From positions 1 to 45,046 of IMG/VR virus record IMGVR_UViG_3300025896_000004: 45,046 nucleotides of DNA; one strand, given 5' to 3'. Below the pieces are notes generated by a model that worked only from the letters and a program-made list of their open reading frames with translations, ran no database searches and was not told where the DNA came from. Below, one piece after another: positions 1 through 7,683 of the stretch; the stretch's first letter is position 1, and every line of letters starts with the position of its first letter. This DNA comes from a virus. A program made the translations under genes and the position numbers.

Positions 1-127
1 GGCCACTTTGAACGAGTATGTCTTCTTCTCGCCCTTCGGCTCATCGCCGAGCAGTGCCAGTGCATACGGCTTCATCGCGGGGGTCATCAGCTTCTCGCTG
101 ATCATGCCTTCGACTTCCTTCTCGAGA
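1..127. repeat. Terminal direct repeat, copy 1 (circularisation overlap)
   Basis: These 127 bases are identical to 44920-45046. The repeat lies inside one open reading frame (the protease/scaffold gene), which reads through without interruption when the ends are joined. A 127-base exact overlap is the usual signature of an assembler k-mer on a circular or circularly permuted molecule. It is therefore most likely an assembly overlap and not a biological terminal repeat. Confidence 0.95.
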
Positions 128-306
128 GCGATCTGACGCTTCTCGTTCTCAGTCGCGAAGACCTTCTTCTCGGCTTCAATCTTGTCAGCTTCGGCCTTAT
201 CCGCGCGCTCCTTCTCAGCTTTGAGATCCGAAGCGAACTTCGTCTTCTCGGCTTCGAGTGCTGCGGTCTTTGCCTTCTCTGCTGCAAGCTGTTCTTCGAG
301 ATTCAT
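1..306 (-). CDS. Nested scaffold protein from internal start (continues at 44919)
   Basis: Inside the protease gene an ATG at 304-306 is preceded, eight bases upstream, by AGGGGG, the ribosome binding site seen before many genes of this genome. Translation from it in the same frame gives 180 residues, ending at 44683 after circularisation. The product begins MNLEEQLAAEKAK and is a highly charged helical protein, as expected of a scaffold. Phage lambda (C/Nu3) and Mu (I/Z) encode scaffold as an in-frame nested gene in the same way. The internal start is seen in the sequence; its use is inferred. Confidence 0.6.
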   Translation of the reverse strand, partial: MNLEEQLAAEKAKTAALEAEKTKFASDLKAEKERADKAEADKIEAEKKVFATENEKRQIALEKEVEGMISEKLMTPAMKPYALALLGDEPKGEKKTYSFKVA

Positions 307-861
307 GCGGTCATCCCCCTGCGTGTCAGTTGTGTTGTCGAATGAGTAAATTCTGGCATCGCTTTGCGCGTCTGCATAGGACTTTATTTCACCCACGTTC
401 TTAAGTCCGTATAGTGCGAGGATGTCTGACAGGTTGCCGACTCCCGGGGTCTCCGCTCCCAGCAAGGCGATCGCGCCCAACATATATCGATACTTCTTGT
501 CAGCGATCTTGACGTTCCAATACACCTCGCTGCTCACCTTGCGATACGCCTTCTTCTCGACGAGGGTCGCAACCTTCTCGGGAATGTCCACGAGATCAGC
601 CTTCAGCTTGTCACCGTCTCGATACAAGCGCTTCGCTACTCCCAGCGCGGGAAGACCTTCTTCGGCTTTGATCAGCTTCTGATCTTCATCGTGCGAGATC
701 TTCAGGAAGGGCGCGAGGTGGTGCTTGTGATTCTCGAAGGCGTCGACCATCTGATCGAGATCCGCCGGCGTGTACTCGTCGCCGTTCCATGTGCCGGCGC
801 TGAACACTTCAACTCCATCGATCGCGTAGAGACCATCTTCCTGCTTGCGAATCTTCTTCAT
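1..861 (-). CDS. Prohead protease with C-terminal scaffold domain (N-terminal part, continues at 44919)
   Basis: The gene starts at ATG 861, overlaps the upstream stop by four bases, and runs off the window start. Joined to 44919-44683 it encodes 365 residues. Residues 1-150 resemble the Mu-gpI-type prohead protease/scaffold family: VFSAGTWNG near 20-27, KISH with His57, KVSSEVYW with Ser110/111, then a conserved LGAIALLGAETPGV segment. His57 and one of the serines are the likely catalytic residues by family analogy. Residues 186-265 are a charged Glu/Lys/Ala coiled coil typical of scaffolds. The protease should process scaffold and possibly capsid during prohead maturation. An in-frame internal start at 306 is annotated separately. 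The gene lies between portal and decoration/capsid genes, the expected order. Confidence 0.88.
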   Translation of the reverse strand, partial: MKKIRKQEDGLYAIDGVEVFSAGTWNGDEYTPADLDQMVDAFENHKHHLAPFLKISHDEDQKLIKAEEGLPALGVAKRLYRDGDKLKADLVDIPEKVATLVEKKAYRKVSSEVYWNVKIADKKYRYMLGAIALLGAETPGVGNLSDILALYGLKNVGEIKSYADAQSDARIYSFDNTTDTQGDDRMNLEEQLAAEKAKTAALEAEKTKFASDLKAEKERADKAEADKIEAEKKVFATENEKRQIALEKEVEGMISEKLMTPAMKPYALALLGDEPKGEKKTYSFKVA

Positions 862-1094
862 CGCCTTCTCCCATCTAATGCTTTGTCGAGCTTATCTTCG
901 ATGCGGTTGAGCCGCTCGCGAACTCCATCTTCGTACTTGTCTTGTGACTTCTGCGTCGAGAACGTCGAGTGCATGTAGCTGAAGCTGATGATCGAGTATG
1001 CCAGCCCGCCTACGATCATCGTGATGAGCGTCGTCCAGTACTCGCCAGAAGAGATGTGTTGCGGTTGCTGGCGTTCGATTCTGTCAGGCATCAT
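858..1094 (-). CDS. Small membrane protein, function unknown
   Basis: A 78-residue protein with one hydrophobic segment (about residues 20-42, YWTTLITMIVGGLAYSIISF) and a charged C-terminal helix containing RLNRIEDKLDKAL, a probable coiled coil. It starts at ATG 1094 or the adjacent ATG 1091; the AGGGGG upstream favours the second. It lies between portal and protease and overlaps the protease start by four bases. The topology would fit a holin or a spanin-like protein, but a lysis role is not supported by position, so no function is assigned. Confidence 0.7.
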   Translation of the reverse strand: MMPDRIERQQPQHISSGEYWTTLITMIVGGLAYSIISFSYMHSTFSTQKSQDKYEDGVRERLNRIEDKLDKALDGRRR

Positions 1095-1099
1095 GCCCC

Positions 1100-3457
1100 C
1101 TATCGAGTACTGAACCCGTCGCCCTTGTTCTCGTCGATGAACTTCTCGATCGGCTCGCCGGCGACTTCCTTATCGACGGTGAACTCCTCAAAGACAGTTA
1201 TAGGCACTAGCACTGAGCGACAGTTAAAGTGCATCGGCGGTATTGGTTCTGTGCCTATGGCAAAGACTTTACCATGAAGTCCCGCGCAGATGTCACTGGT
1301 TCGATCGTCCAGAATAGCGGAGTACTGGAACGCCTTGACCACGCCACTCACATAGAATTCGTTGATGCGCGCGCGGTTCATCACCTCGGTGAACTTCGTG
1401 CGAGCGTATCTCTCAAGAGATGCATCGGCCTTCTCACGCGTGTCCTGATCGATCATCTCAATGACCGACGAGATCGGCTTGCCATCTTTGATCGCGTTGC
1501 GCACGGCTTGCTTCGCGCCTTCGGTGACGATGTATTCCCAGCGCCCGATGTAGTCGAATGTCTCTGCCTCGAGCATGTTAAGGAACTGTTCCGACGGGAG
1601 CGACGGCTTTGCGAAGTTGCCCTTGATCAATTCGTTGCGCGCGATCAGGCCCGACTCGCTGAAGCCTTCGCGCAAGGACTTCTTGAGAAGGACTTGCATC
1701 TGCTTCAGGCTCTTAAGCTTCACCGACTCCAGGCGATCGGGATTGTTCATCACCTTCTTCTTCTGAAGCTGATCGATGAGATCCTCGAAGATCATGTCGA
1801 TGATCGGATCCGCTTGCGCCTTCAGCTTGTTCTCGGAGTTGTCGAGTTGCGTCTTGATGCGAGCGAAGTCGACCTTCTTGCCGTAGTCTAACGCCGGCGC
1901 ATCGTACGAGAAGGACTTCTTCTCGCCGGCCGCGGGCTTGTCATTCGCCTTTGCAGGCTGAGCGCCTTTGCCCGCCGGCTTCTTGCCACTTCCCTTATCA
2001 GCTCCTTTGTTAGGATCTGACTCAGCTTCCTTGCCAGCTTGATCTGCATTCTCAGCGTTCGGATCCTTGCCGTCTCCATCTTCGTTCACCTCTAACGGGT
2101 TCGGTTGACCGGGCAAGCCCAGCGCCTGCACGGGTTCGTGGAACTCGACGGGGCCTTCGGGGAACTTGATCAGTGCGCGGAAGTGGTTGATCTCTTCCGG
2201 CGTCGGCTTGTACATCTTGCCGCGCATCGCCTCAGCGAACATCTTCGCGTACTTCTCGGCGTCGTCCTCGGAGATCGGGAGCAGCTCGAACTTCGGATAC
2301 GACTCCATCATGCCGTAGTTCCAGGTGCACATCGGTTGCACGATGTGACGGTTCACGATGCGCTCGAGCTTGCGCCGGCGACGCTTGATGTACTGCATGA
2401 ACACGTTGATCTGTTCGCGGCCGAGGGCTTGTGAGCCCCCGGTCTGCGACTCGGATCCAGAGAAGCCGAGCAGATCGGGAAGAATCAGCCCGCGGCCGAT
2501 GAACATGTTGAACAGGTTGAGGCCCTTGATGTACGCCTCGCCGTTCGACTTCGCTTCCAGGAAGTCCACTTCGATCTCTTTGGGGATCACGATCGCGGTC
2601 TTCGCCTGGAACTTCTTGAGGATGTCGAGCAGCTCGCGGCGCTTATCCTTCGGCGTCTTCTGATCGTACTTGCCCACCGGTGTCGGCGAGGCGTTCTTCT
2701 CCAGGAAGATCGAGTAGAAGCGGATCACATGGCGCTTCACAAGCCACGCATCGTATACAGCTTTGAGGTCGCTGCGGCCGTACGGGTTCTGGAAGGCGCG
2801 CGAATTGATCGAGTGAATGAGAGACTTCGGGTTGATGTTGACTGACGACTTCGACCCGCGCTGTTCGTAGCGCTCGATGTTCCCATGCTCGTCGGTGTGT
2901 ATCAGCCAGGATGCAGGATGCCGGGTCTTCAGCTCCTTGAACGTCAGCGTGTTGTCGTCGCGGATCTTGAAGATCTTCTCGGCCAGGGCAAAGCCGTACG
3001 AGTGCTCGGCGTCGATGAACTCCTCGAGCTGCTCATCAAGGGCTACATCCATGTCTTCTTCCAGGCGGTTGAAGATGTCCTTCGCGATCTTCGTGGCGCT
3101 GTCCTTCTCGGCCTCGCCCACGTCATCAGCGCAGTCGGATGCGATCTTCCAGCCGGCGCCCACCACAAGGTCCTTCTTGAGCTGCATGGCGACCGTGATC
3201 TGATCGTCCTTCTTCATCTCTTCGTAGATGCGATAGTCGCCCGTCTTCTGAACAATCTCGTCCGGGTTGTACGGGCGAAGCATCGAGGCGGGAACGTACG
3301 AGCTGACCGCGATCGTCTTCTCTGCAGTGCCGTAGTAGTGCTCGGCGATCAGGTTCTGGCCGGCGGCGGCTTCCATGATGTCGTCTTTGCGTTCGACTGG
3401 TTCAGTGGTGGTCGGTGCTTCTTCCGCCGCAGCTTCTGACTTCTTTGCACGAGCCAC
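1100..3457 (-). CDS. Portal protein fused to Mu-F/SPP1-gp7-like minor head protein
   Basis: This 785-residue protein has two parts. Residues 1 to about 470 are a DUF935 (Mu gp29-like) portal: a dodecameric ring at the capsid vertex that passes DNA and docks terminase and the tail connector. A hydrophilic, low-complexity linker rich in Asp, Lys, Gly and Ala spans about 465-535. The C-terminal part carries the Mu F/SPP1 gp7 signature near 695-760: RTKFTEVMNRARINEF, then a D-R-T-S-D-I-C block and PPMHFNCRSVLVPI. Portal and MuF proteins are usually separate genes, and fusions are known. The gene follows the large terminase directly (nine-base gap). Confidence 0.93.
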   Translation of the reverse strand: MARAKKSEAAAEEAPTTTEPVERKDDIMEAAAGQNLIAEHYYGTAEKTIAVSSYVPASMLRPYNPDEIVQKTGDYRIYEEMKKDDQITVAMQLKKDLVVGAGWKIASDCADDVGEAEKDSATKIAKDIFNRLEEDMDVALDEQLEEFIDAEHSYGFALAEKIFKIRDDNTLTFKELKTRHPASWLIHTDEHGNIERYEQRGSKSSVNINPKSLIHSINSRAFQNPYGRSDLKAVYDAWLVKRHVIRFYSIFLEKNASPTPVGKYDQKTPKDKRRELLDILKKFQAKTAIVIPKEIEVDFLEAKSNGEAYIKGLNLFNMFIGRGLILPDLLGFSGSESQTGGSQALGREQINVFMQYIKRRRRKLERIVNRHIVQPMCTWNYGMMESYPKFELLPISEDDAEKYAKMFAEAMRGKMYKPTPEEINHFRALIKFPEGPVEFHEPVQALGLPGQPNPLEVNEDGDGKDPNAENADQAGKEAESDPNKGADKGSGKKPAGKGAQPAKANDKPAAGEKKSFSYDAPALDYGKKVDFARIKTQLDNSENKLKAQADPIIDMIFEDLIDQLQKKKVMNNPDRLESVKLKSLKQMQVLLKKSLREGFSESGLIARNELIKGNFAKPSLPSEQFLNMLEAETFDYIGRWEYIVTEGAKQAVRNAIKDGKPISSVIEMIDQDTREKADASLERYARTKFTEVMNRARINEFYVSGVVKAFQYSAILDDRTSDICAGLHGKVFAIGTEPIPPMHFNCRSVLVPITVFEEFTVDKEVAGEPIEKFIDENKGDGFSTR

Positions 3458-3466
3458 TATGTCACC

Positions 3467-4963
3467 TCACAGCAGTATAGATTCTTGAAGGTCGTCGTAT
3501 AAGTGTAGATCACGGGACGCTACGATGCACATCTGAATGCCGATAGCACATGAGATGATACAGTCGTCGTTCTCTCCGTCTTCGGCCTCAATCTTCCCGT
3601 TGTTATCAATTAGCGTCAAGCACTCGCCCAGAGTGTCCCGGCTGTTCAGTCTGATCGTCGAGTTGTCGACACCATCAACGAAGGCGTCGAGCATGAGCGG
3701 CCTTGTAACTAGATCGGTCTTCCAGCCGGCGACATCTTCCGGATCTCCGTTCGCTGTCGACTTATACTTGTACAAGTTCGGATAGCCGATGTGCTCTTCG
3801 AGTTCGAGCAGGACCGCGTGCCCGTGGTTGTTACGCTCGACTCCGAGTAGAGGCGGAATGCGGCCACTCTTCTGATACATGTTGCAAAGGGCATTCAGTT
3901 GAATAGCGAACTCGCGCGGCTTCCACTTGTTCGATCGGATCTGCGCGACTTCTTCCCGGGTCTGCACATCGAACATCGTGCCCACCGAGTAGTCCTTGCC
4001 CACGCCTTCCGCGGTATCGGCCCCGCACGCGTACAAGCGCGAGCTGTCGTATTCCTTGAAGATCTTCATCTGACCGTCGTCTGCGATCGGCTCGGGCGAG
4101 TTGTCGATCAGGCGCTTGATGAGCTGCAGATCCAGCACGGCCCCGCCGGTTGCCAGGAAGCAAGAGATGTCGTCCTCGGGATACTCCTGCAGGAATAGCT
4201 CCTGCTGATCTTCCTGCTTCGCCCGGCGGAATGCGATCTGATCGTTGTCGATCACCATGCCGTTGTACTTCTTGAACACGCGGCACTTGAACTCGAACTC
4301 TTCCTGCGTGAGCTGCTTGATGTTGCGGCCGTCGATGCGGTTCGCGGGATCCATGAACCACGGGAAGAAGAGCTTCGCCGTGTTCGACGACGGCGTGATC
4401 CATCGCCTGTAGTAGTGGTTCCCCATGCCGTTCGCGGTGGTCTCCCAGGTGACGACGCCCGTGTTGATTGGCACGGCTTCGAGAGTTGCCTTGATGCGAT
4501 CGGGCTGCGCGAACGCCGCCTCGGAGATGTGTAGCCAGTGGATCGTGTCACCGCGGCCTTGTAGCGCGCAGTAGATGCGGCCGTTGATGTCGGGGAAGCG
4601 CAGCTCGTACTTCGAGCCGCCCCCGCGATCCAGCCGCGGCTTGAACTTCGGATGCATGTTGTTATAGAGATCGCGCGCCTTCGAGAAGATCTTCTCCATG
4701 TTCTCGTCCTTGTCGGCCATGATGCACGCGTTCTTGTTCATGCCGAAGGCGACGAAGTCGAGCTGCTTCTTGATCTCGTTCGTGGTCACTCCCGCCTGGC
4801 GATACTTGAGGACCATCTTCCGGCGCTTCTTGCAGTCGTTGATCTGCTTCTGAATGCCGTTCTCGATGAACCTGACCCGGCGGCCATCCTTGTTCACGAT
4901 CGTATAGAGGTTGTTTATACGCCAGCGCCAGTCACGCAGCCGCGGATCCAGCTCGGTGCTCAT
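3467..4963 (-). CDS. terL: Terminase large subunit (packaging ATPase/nuclease)
   Basis: A 498-residue protein. The ATPase has a deviant Walker A, KYRQAGVTT (residues 53-61), a Walker B ending in a hydrophobic strand plus SE (LHISEAAF), and a coupling motif TWETTANG. The C-terminal RNase-H-like nuclease shows GADTAEGVGKDYS, GVERNNHG and NDDCIISCAIG, which supply the acidic metal ligands. The complex docks on the portal, translocates DNA with ATP and cuts the concatemer. It overlaps the upstream membrane-protein gene by four bases and precedes the portal. Ser in place of Asp before the catalytic Glu is found in other terminases and need not impair function. Confidence 0.95.
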   Translation of the reverse strand: MSTELDPRLRDWRWRINNLYTIVNKDGRRVRFIENGIQKQINDCKKRRKMVLKYRQAGVTTNEIKKQLDFVAFGMNKNACIMADKDENMEKIFSKARDLYNNMHPKFKPRLDRGGGSKYELRFPDINGRIYCALQGRGDTIHWLHISEAAFAQPDRIKATLEAVPINTGVVTWETTANGMGNHYYRRWITPSSNTAKLFFPWFMDPANRIDGRNIKQLTQEEFEFKCRVFKKYNGMVIDNDQIAFRRAKQEDQQELFLQEYPEDDISCFLATGGAVLDLQLIKRLIDNSPEPIADDGQMKIFKEYDSSRLYACGADTAEGVGKDYSVGTMFDVQTREEVAQIRSNKWKPREFAIQLNALCNMYQKSGRIPPLLGVERNNHGHAVLLELEEHIGYPNLYKYKSTANGDPEDVAGWKTDLVTRPLMLDAFVDGVDNSTIRLNSRDTLGECLTLIDNNGKIEAEDGENDDCIISCAIGIQMCIVASRDLHLYDDLQESILL

Positions 4964-5280
4964 AGGCGGTTCTGCGCCTTCGCGTTGTAGAGATCGCTCT
5001 TTAGTGACTTTATCTCACGCTCTTGCGCTTCGATGGCGGACTTCTGATCATCCAGCCGGCGGCTCAGATACTCCCACTTGCCGGCCTTATCCAGCAGGTG
5101 CTCGAGACGGTGACAGTTCGGCATGATCTTGCCGTAGTACTCTTCGATCAGGCGCGCGCGATCCAGTCCCTTGCTGATCACTTCATCGGCGTTCACAAGC
5201 CTGCGCCACCACCGCCACCATATGCGTAGAATCAAAGAGCCGAGGATACCGACGGCAAGGCCGACAACTAGATTCTCCAT
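4960..5280 (-). CDS. Membrane-anchored coiled-coil protein, unknown
   Basis: A 106-residue protein with an N-terminal hydrophobic segment (residues 2-22, VVGLAVGILGSLILRIWW) followed by Trp/Arg residues and a long charged helix (about 60-100) with heptad-like spacing. It starts at ATG 5280 behind GGGAG. It sits between HNH and terminase genes, with which it overlaps. A membrane anchor plus periplasmic or cytoplasmic coiled coil recalls i-spanins, but no o-spanin partner is adjacent. No function is assigned. Confidence 0.7.
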   Translation of the reverse strand: MENLVVGLAVGILGSLILRIWWRWWRRLVNADEVISKGLDRARLIEEYYGKIMPNCHRLEHLLDKAGKWEYLSRRLDDQKSAIEAQEREIKSLKSDLYNAKAQNRL

Positions 5281-5609
5281 CAGTCAATCTCCCAGGGATA
5301 AGGTGTGCGATCGCAGACGCCGATCGGCACGGTTAAGTTCGATGTATCAGTAGCGGCCGCAAGTGGCGGATCCCATCCGTCCAGGCGGTTGCCCTTCTGT
5401 TCGTTGCACGAGCGGTGCGCGATCTGCAGGTTGTCGAGCGCATCGGATCCGCCGCGGCTCTTCGGTATGATGTGATCGACCGAGGCGTCCTTCATGTCGG
5501 TGATGTGGTCGCCGCAGAGCGAGCACTTCGTCGACTGACGGAGCAGGTGCCGCTTCGTCTCCCGGGTCGAGTTGCGCTTGATGTGCTTGCGTAACTTCAC
5601 CTTGCCCAC
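5280..5609 (-). CDS. HNH endonuclease of the terminase cluster
   Basis: A 109-residue protein starting with GTG 5609 behind GAGGTGA. It holds a compact zinc-HNH fold: CSLC, then VDHIIPKSRGG, NLQIAH and CNEQKGN. The DHI His is the catalytic base and the two Cys pairs bind zinc. HNH proteins encoded next to the large terminase are known to assist terminase cutting at cos sites in several siphoviruses, so a packaging role is more likely than a homing function. Only a short membrane-protein gene separates it from terL. Confidence 0.9.
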   Translation of the reverse strand: MGKVKLRKHIKRNSTRETKRHLLRQSTKCSLCGDHITDMKDASVDHIIPKSRGGSDALDNLQIAHRSCNEQKGNRLDGWDPPLAAATDTSNLTVPIGVCDRTPYPWEID

Positions 5610-5612
5610 AGC

Positions 5613-6068
5613 TCACCTCATCTTCTTGATGATGCGCAGGATCCGCCGGCGCACGATCGGTGTCCACCAGAAGAACCACCAGTGACGGCCTTCGCGCTTC
5701 CACTCCGCGAACGCATCCTCGATCGTCCAGCCCTCAAAGAGCACGCGATGAAGGACGGCGCCGATGCCTGTGCGATCGACCCCAGAGTGACAGTGCATGT
5801 ACGTCTTGATGTTGTTCTGAATGCCGGCGGCGAACAGGAACACGAGCGCCAGCATCTCCGACTCGGTCGGCGGGAAGAAGTTCGACATCTTGATCCGGAT
5901 CAGCTCGATGCCGCAGGCTTCAGGCTTCTGATGCTCGAGCAGTGAATCGGTGAAGAAGTCCTCAGCTCCCGACTGCAGTGAGATGCAGCGCTTGAACCCC
6001 AGGTTGCGCAAGCCCACGTACGACTTCGGGCGAGGCCCGCGGAACAGATGCTCGGAGATCTTCTTCAT
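5613..6068 (-). CDS. Dual-specificity/tyrosine-phosphatase-like protein
   Basis: A 151-residue protein with the cysteine phosphatase loop HCHSGVDRTG; Cys93 and Arg99 fit the C-X5-R signature, with nucleophilic Cys and phosphate-binding Arg. The N-terminal segment (ISEHLFRGPRPKS and FKRCISLQS) matches the start of the dual-specificity phosphatase fold. A general-acid Asp is not obvious. The C-terminus is rich in Trp and Arg (HWWFFWWTPIVRRRILRII), which suggests membrane or nucleic-acid contact. Substrate is unknown; it lies between a lipoprotein and the HNH gene in the packaging cluster, an unusual place for a signalling enzyme. Confidence 0.82.
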   Translation of the reverse strand: MKKISEHLFRGPRPKSYVGLRNLGFKRCISLQSGAEDFFTDSLLEHQKPEACGIELIRIKMSNFFPPTESEMLALVFLFAAGIQNNIKTYMHCHSGVDRTGIGAVLHRVLFEGWTIEDAFAEWKREGRHWWFFWWTPIVRRRILRIIKKMR

Positions 6069-6071
6069 CCA

Positions 6072-6362
6072 TCACTCCTTGATGTTGTTTAGACCCATGC
6101 AGATGCTGATGCTCTCAACGGCGCACTTCACTCCCTCGAAGTGCGCGTCGGTGCCGTCCATGTCCTCGTATCCAGAACTCGATTCTGCGCATAGATCGCC
6201 GTAGAGATCGAGCTGATCGTTAACGCAGTCCAGGATCTCGACTTGATGGCGCCAGGTGCTTTGCAGCTTGAGCGCTTCCATCGCCGGGTTCTGCTGCTTC
6301 ACATCTCGGTGAGCGCAGGCGGCGACGAAGACGAGTATCAGGATAGCGTCAACGAACTTCAC
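6072..6362 (-). CDS. Small lipoprotein, unknown
   Basis: Starting at GTG 6362, which overlaps the upstream stop by four bases, the product has 96 residues and an N-terminal lipoprotein signal: VKF, a hydrophobic core ILILVFVAAC, with VAAC as lipobox. The mature part contains several Cys residues. A longer frame is open upstream but lacks a good start and would hide the signal. Possible roles are superinfection exclusion or an outer-membrane lysis factor (o-spanin); nothing in the sequence decides. Confidence 0.72.
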   Translation of the reverse strand: MKFVDAILILVFVAACAHRDVKQQNPAMEALKLQSTWRHQVEILDCVNDQLDLYGDLCAESSSGYEDMDGTDAHFEGVKCAVESISICMGLNNIKE

Positions 6363-6622
6363 TGCGCGGCCTCGAAGTTCGCGCGCATCTTCTCCAGCTC
6401 CGCTTCCTTCTTCGGGATCAGGAGCTTGAGGCATTCCTTGCAGGTGACGTTCGCGGCGACTGTCACGTAGCCGGCCGGCCGAGGCGTGTGCCACGGCCCC
6501 ATCTTGTTATACTTCTCGCTCTTCGCCCACTGACCATCGCAGAGCTTCTTGAACTCATCGCTCTTGAACTTGCGCGACGTGTACATGTGAATCGGAATAG
6601 TAGCTGTGTCTTCGGTGTTCAT
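6359..6622 (-). CDS. Conserved phage protein, unknown
   Basis: An 87-residue protein beginning MNTEDTATIPIHMYTS, with start ATG 6622 chosen because AGGGGG lies four bases upstream. It contains a single CKEC pair near the C-terminus followed by a charged helix. It lies directly downstream of the small terminase gene. Function is unknown. Confidence 0.65.
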   Translation of the reverse strand: MNTEDTATIPIHMYTSRKFKSDEFKKLCDGQWAKSEKYNKMGPWHTPRPAGYVTVAANVTCKECLKLLIPKKEAELEKMRANFEAAQ

Positions 6623-6630
6623 GTGACCCC

Positions 6631-7086
6631 CTAGTCTTCCCACCTATCGTCTTCAATCGCATCGAGCTGGCGGGCGACGAACGCGTTCACGCTGTCGCCT
6701 TCAAAGGCACTGTCTTGCGGCTTCGTGTCGGGCGACTCTTCCTTGATGATCTCGCGGCGGCCGTATCTCTTCGGGAACTTCCGCTCGAGCGTCCATGCCG
6801 ATGCACGCCAGTCGACCTTCGACTTCTCGTAGATATTGTTCAGATGCACGGCCTCGCCCTCGTCGATCGCTATCTCTACTGCGTGCAAGAACTCGCGATA
6901 CGGGCCGCTCTTCTGCTTGTGCCCACGCTCCATCCAGTTGTAGACCGTGCGCTTGTGAATGCCGGCGTACGCGGCCGCTCCCTCAATGTAGCAGCCGATC
7001 CTGAGAGCTTCGCAGATCTTATCCTGTATCTCTTTAGTAATGCGAGACGGAGCGCCCACGCGCCCCCGCTTGAATGCCGCCGACAA
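6631..7086 (-). CDS. terS: Terminase small subunit
   Basis: The preferred start is TTG 7086, with AGGGGGG seven bases upstream, giving 151 residues; an in-frame ATG at 7131 would put the AT-rich promoter-like tract inside the gene. The N-terminal half is a helix-turn-helix (KICEALRIGCYIEGAAAYAGIHKRTVYNWMERG), the DNA-recognition domain of small terminases that binds the packaging site. KRYGRRE follows a conserved Trp-rich helix (ASAWTLERKFP), typical of this family. It begins the packaging and head operon and should hand DNA to the large subunit. Confidence 0.85.
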   Translation of the reverse strand: MSAAFKRGRVGAPSRITKEIQDKICEALRIGCYIEGAAAYAGIHKRTVYNWMERGHKQKSGPYREFLHAVEIAIDEGEAVHLNNIYEKSKVDWRASAWTLERKFPKRYGRREIIKEESPDTKPQDSAFEGDSVNAFVARQLDAIEDDRWED

Positions 7087-7164
7087 CTCGCGACCCCCCT
7101 GTGTTTTACAATTTTGATCAATTTTAACCAATTTTTTACGATCGCGTCGACTTATCGTTCACTG
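7087..7164 (-). promoter_or_regulatory. AT-rich intergenic region, candidate late promoter before terS
   Basis: The 78 bases between parB-like and terS include an almost G/C-free tract (7105-7138), unlike the rest of the genome. On the minus strand TTGGTT and TAAAAC are separated by 17 bases, a weak sigma70-like pair, and a TTGATCAA palindrome lies between them. The ATTGTAAAAC element resembles ATTGTAAAC and ATTATAAAC in the tandem repeat upstream of the gene at 41146. It is inferred to drive the late operon. Confidence 0.5.
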
Positions 7165-7683
7165 CTACGACTTAGAGCGGGCCTTCAACGCATCCTTCGC
7201 ATCGAACTCCGCGCGACAGTGCGGACACTCAATGTATACAGGATCACGTTCCTGCTTCTCGTCGGTGTTCGCGATGCGCGTGTGCTCTGCAACTCTCTCG
7301 ATGCCTTTGATCCCGAGCAGGTTGATGTTCAGCTTCGGCATCTCTTTGATGTCGAGCTTGATCGCGGGGATGTCGAGCTGCGCTTGAAGTGCGATCGCGT
7401 TGTCGGCCTGCACGTCGGCGTACTCCTGCTCTTCGCTGTCGTAGTCTTGCAGGTCGACAGGGAACTCAGTCCAGCCGTTGAGCTTTGCGGCCTGAAGAGT
7501 GCCGTGACCTGCGGTGATGAAGCTGCTCTGATTCGACACACGTATCGCCTTGCGGACACCGGTCTCGCGCATGATCTCGGCCAGGCGCTCGATCTGCTTC
7601 TTCGGATGCTTGTTACGGTTCTTCGGATGCGGCTTGAGCTCGTCGATAGGAACGAGCTTGTCGAACGAGCAGCGGACGTTCAT
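7165..7683 (-). CDS. ParB/sulfiredoxin-fold protein
   Basis: A 172-residue protein with an N-terminal ParB-like nuclease domain: PIDELKPHPKNRNKHPKKQI, then VRKAIRVS, ITAGHGTLQAAKLNG (the G-H-G box) and an acidic ALQAQLDI region. The C-terminus adds one CPHC pair. Phage ParB-like proteins of this length commonly stand next to the small terminase and may act on DNA as nucleases or CTP-dependent clamps. There is no ParA or centromere array, so plasmid partition is unlikely. It overlaps the Fis-like gene start by four bases. Confidence 0.85.
   Translation of the reverse strand: MNVRCSFDKLVPIDELKPHPKNRNKHPKKQIERLAEIMRETGVRKAIRVSNQSSFITAGHGTLQAAKLNGWTEFPVDLQDYDSEEQEYADVQADNAIALQAQLDIPAIKLDIKEMPKLNINLLGIKGIERVAEHTRIANTDEKQERDPVYIECPHCRAEFDAKDALKARSKS

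Noticed and set aside
1-127. True direct terminal repeat of the virion DNA
   Set aside because: The length is exactly 127 bases and lies within a coding sequence, which fits an assembly overlap better than a packaged terminal redundancy.
102-287. Minus-strand Arg-rich 61-codon frame
   Set aside because: Out of frame with the protease/scaffold gene, which is continuous through this region when the circle is closed.
3831-4403. Minus-strand 190-codon frame inside terL
   Set aside because: Out-of-frame shadow of the terminase gene; composition is Ala/Arg/Gly-rich with no motif.
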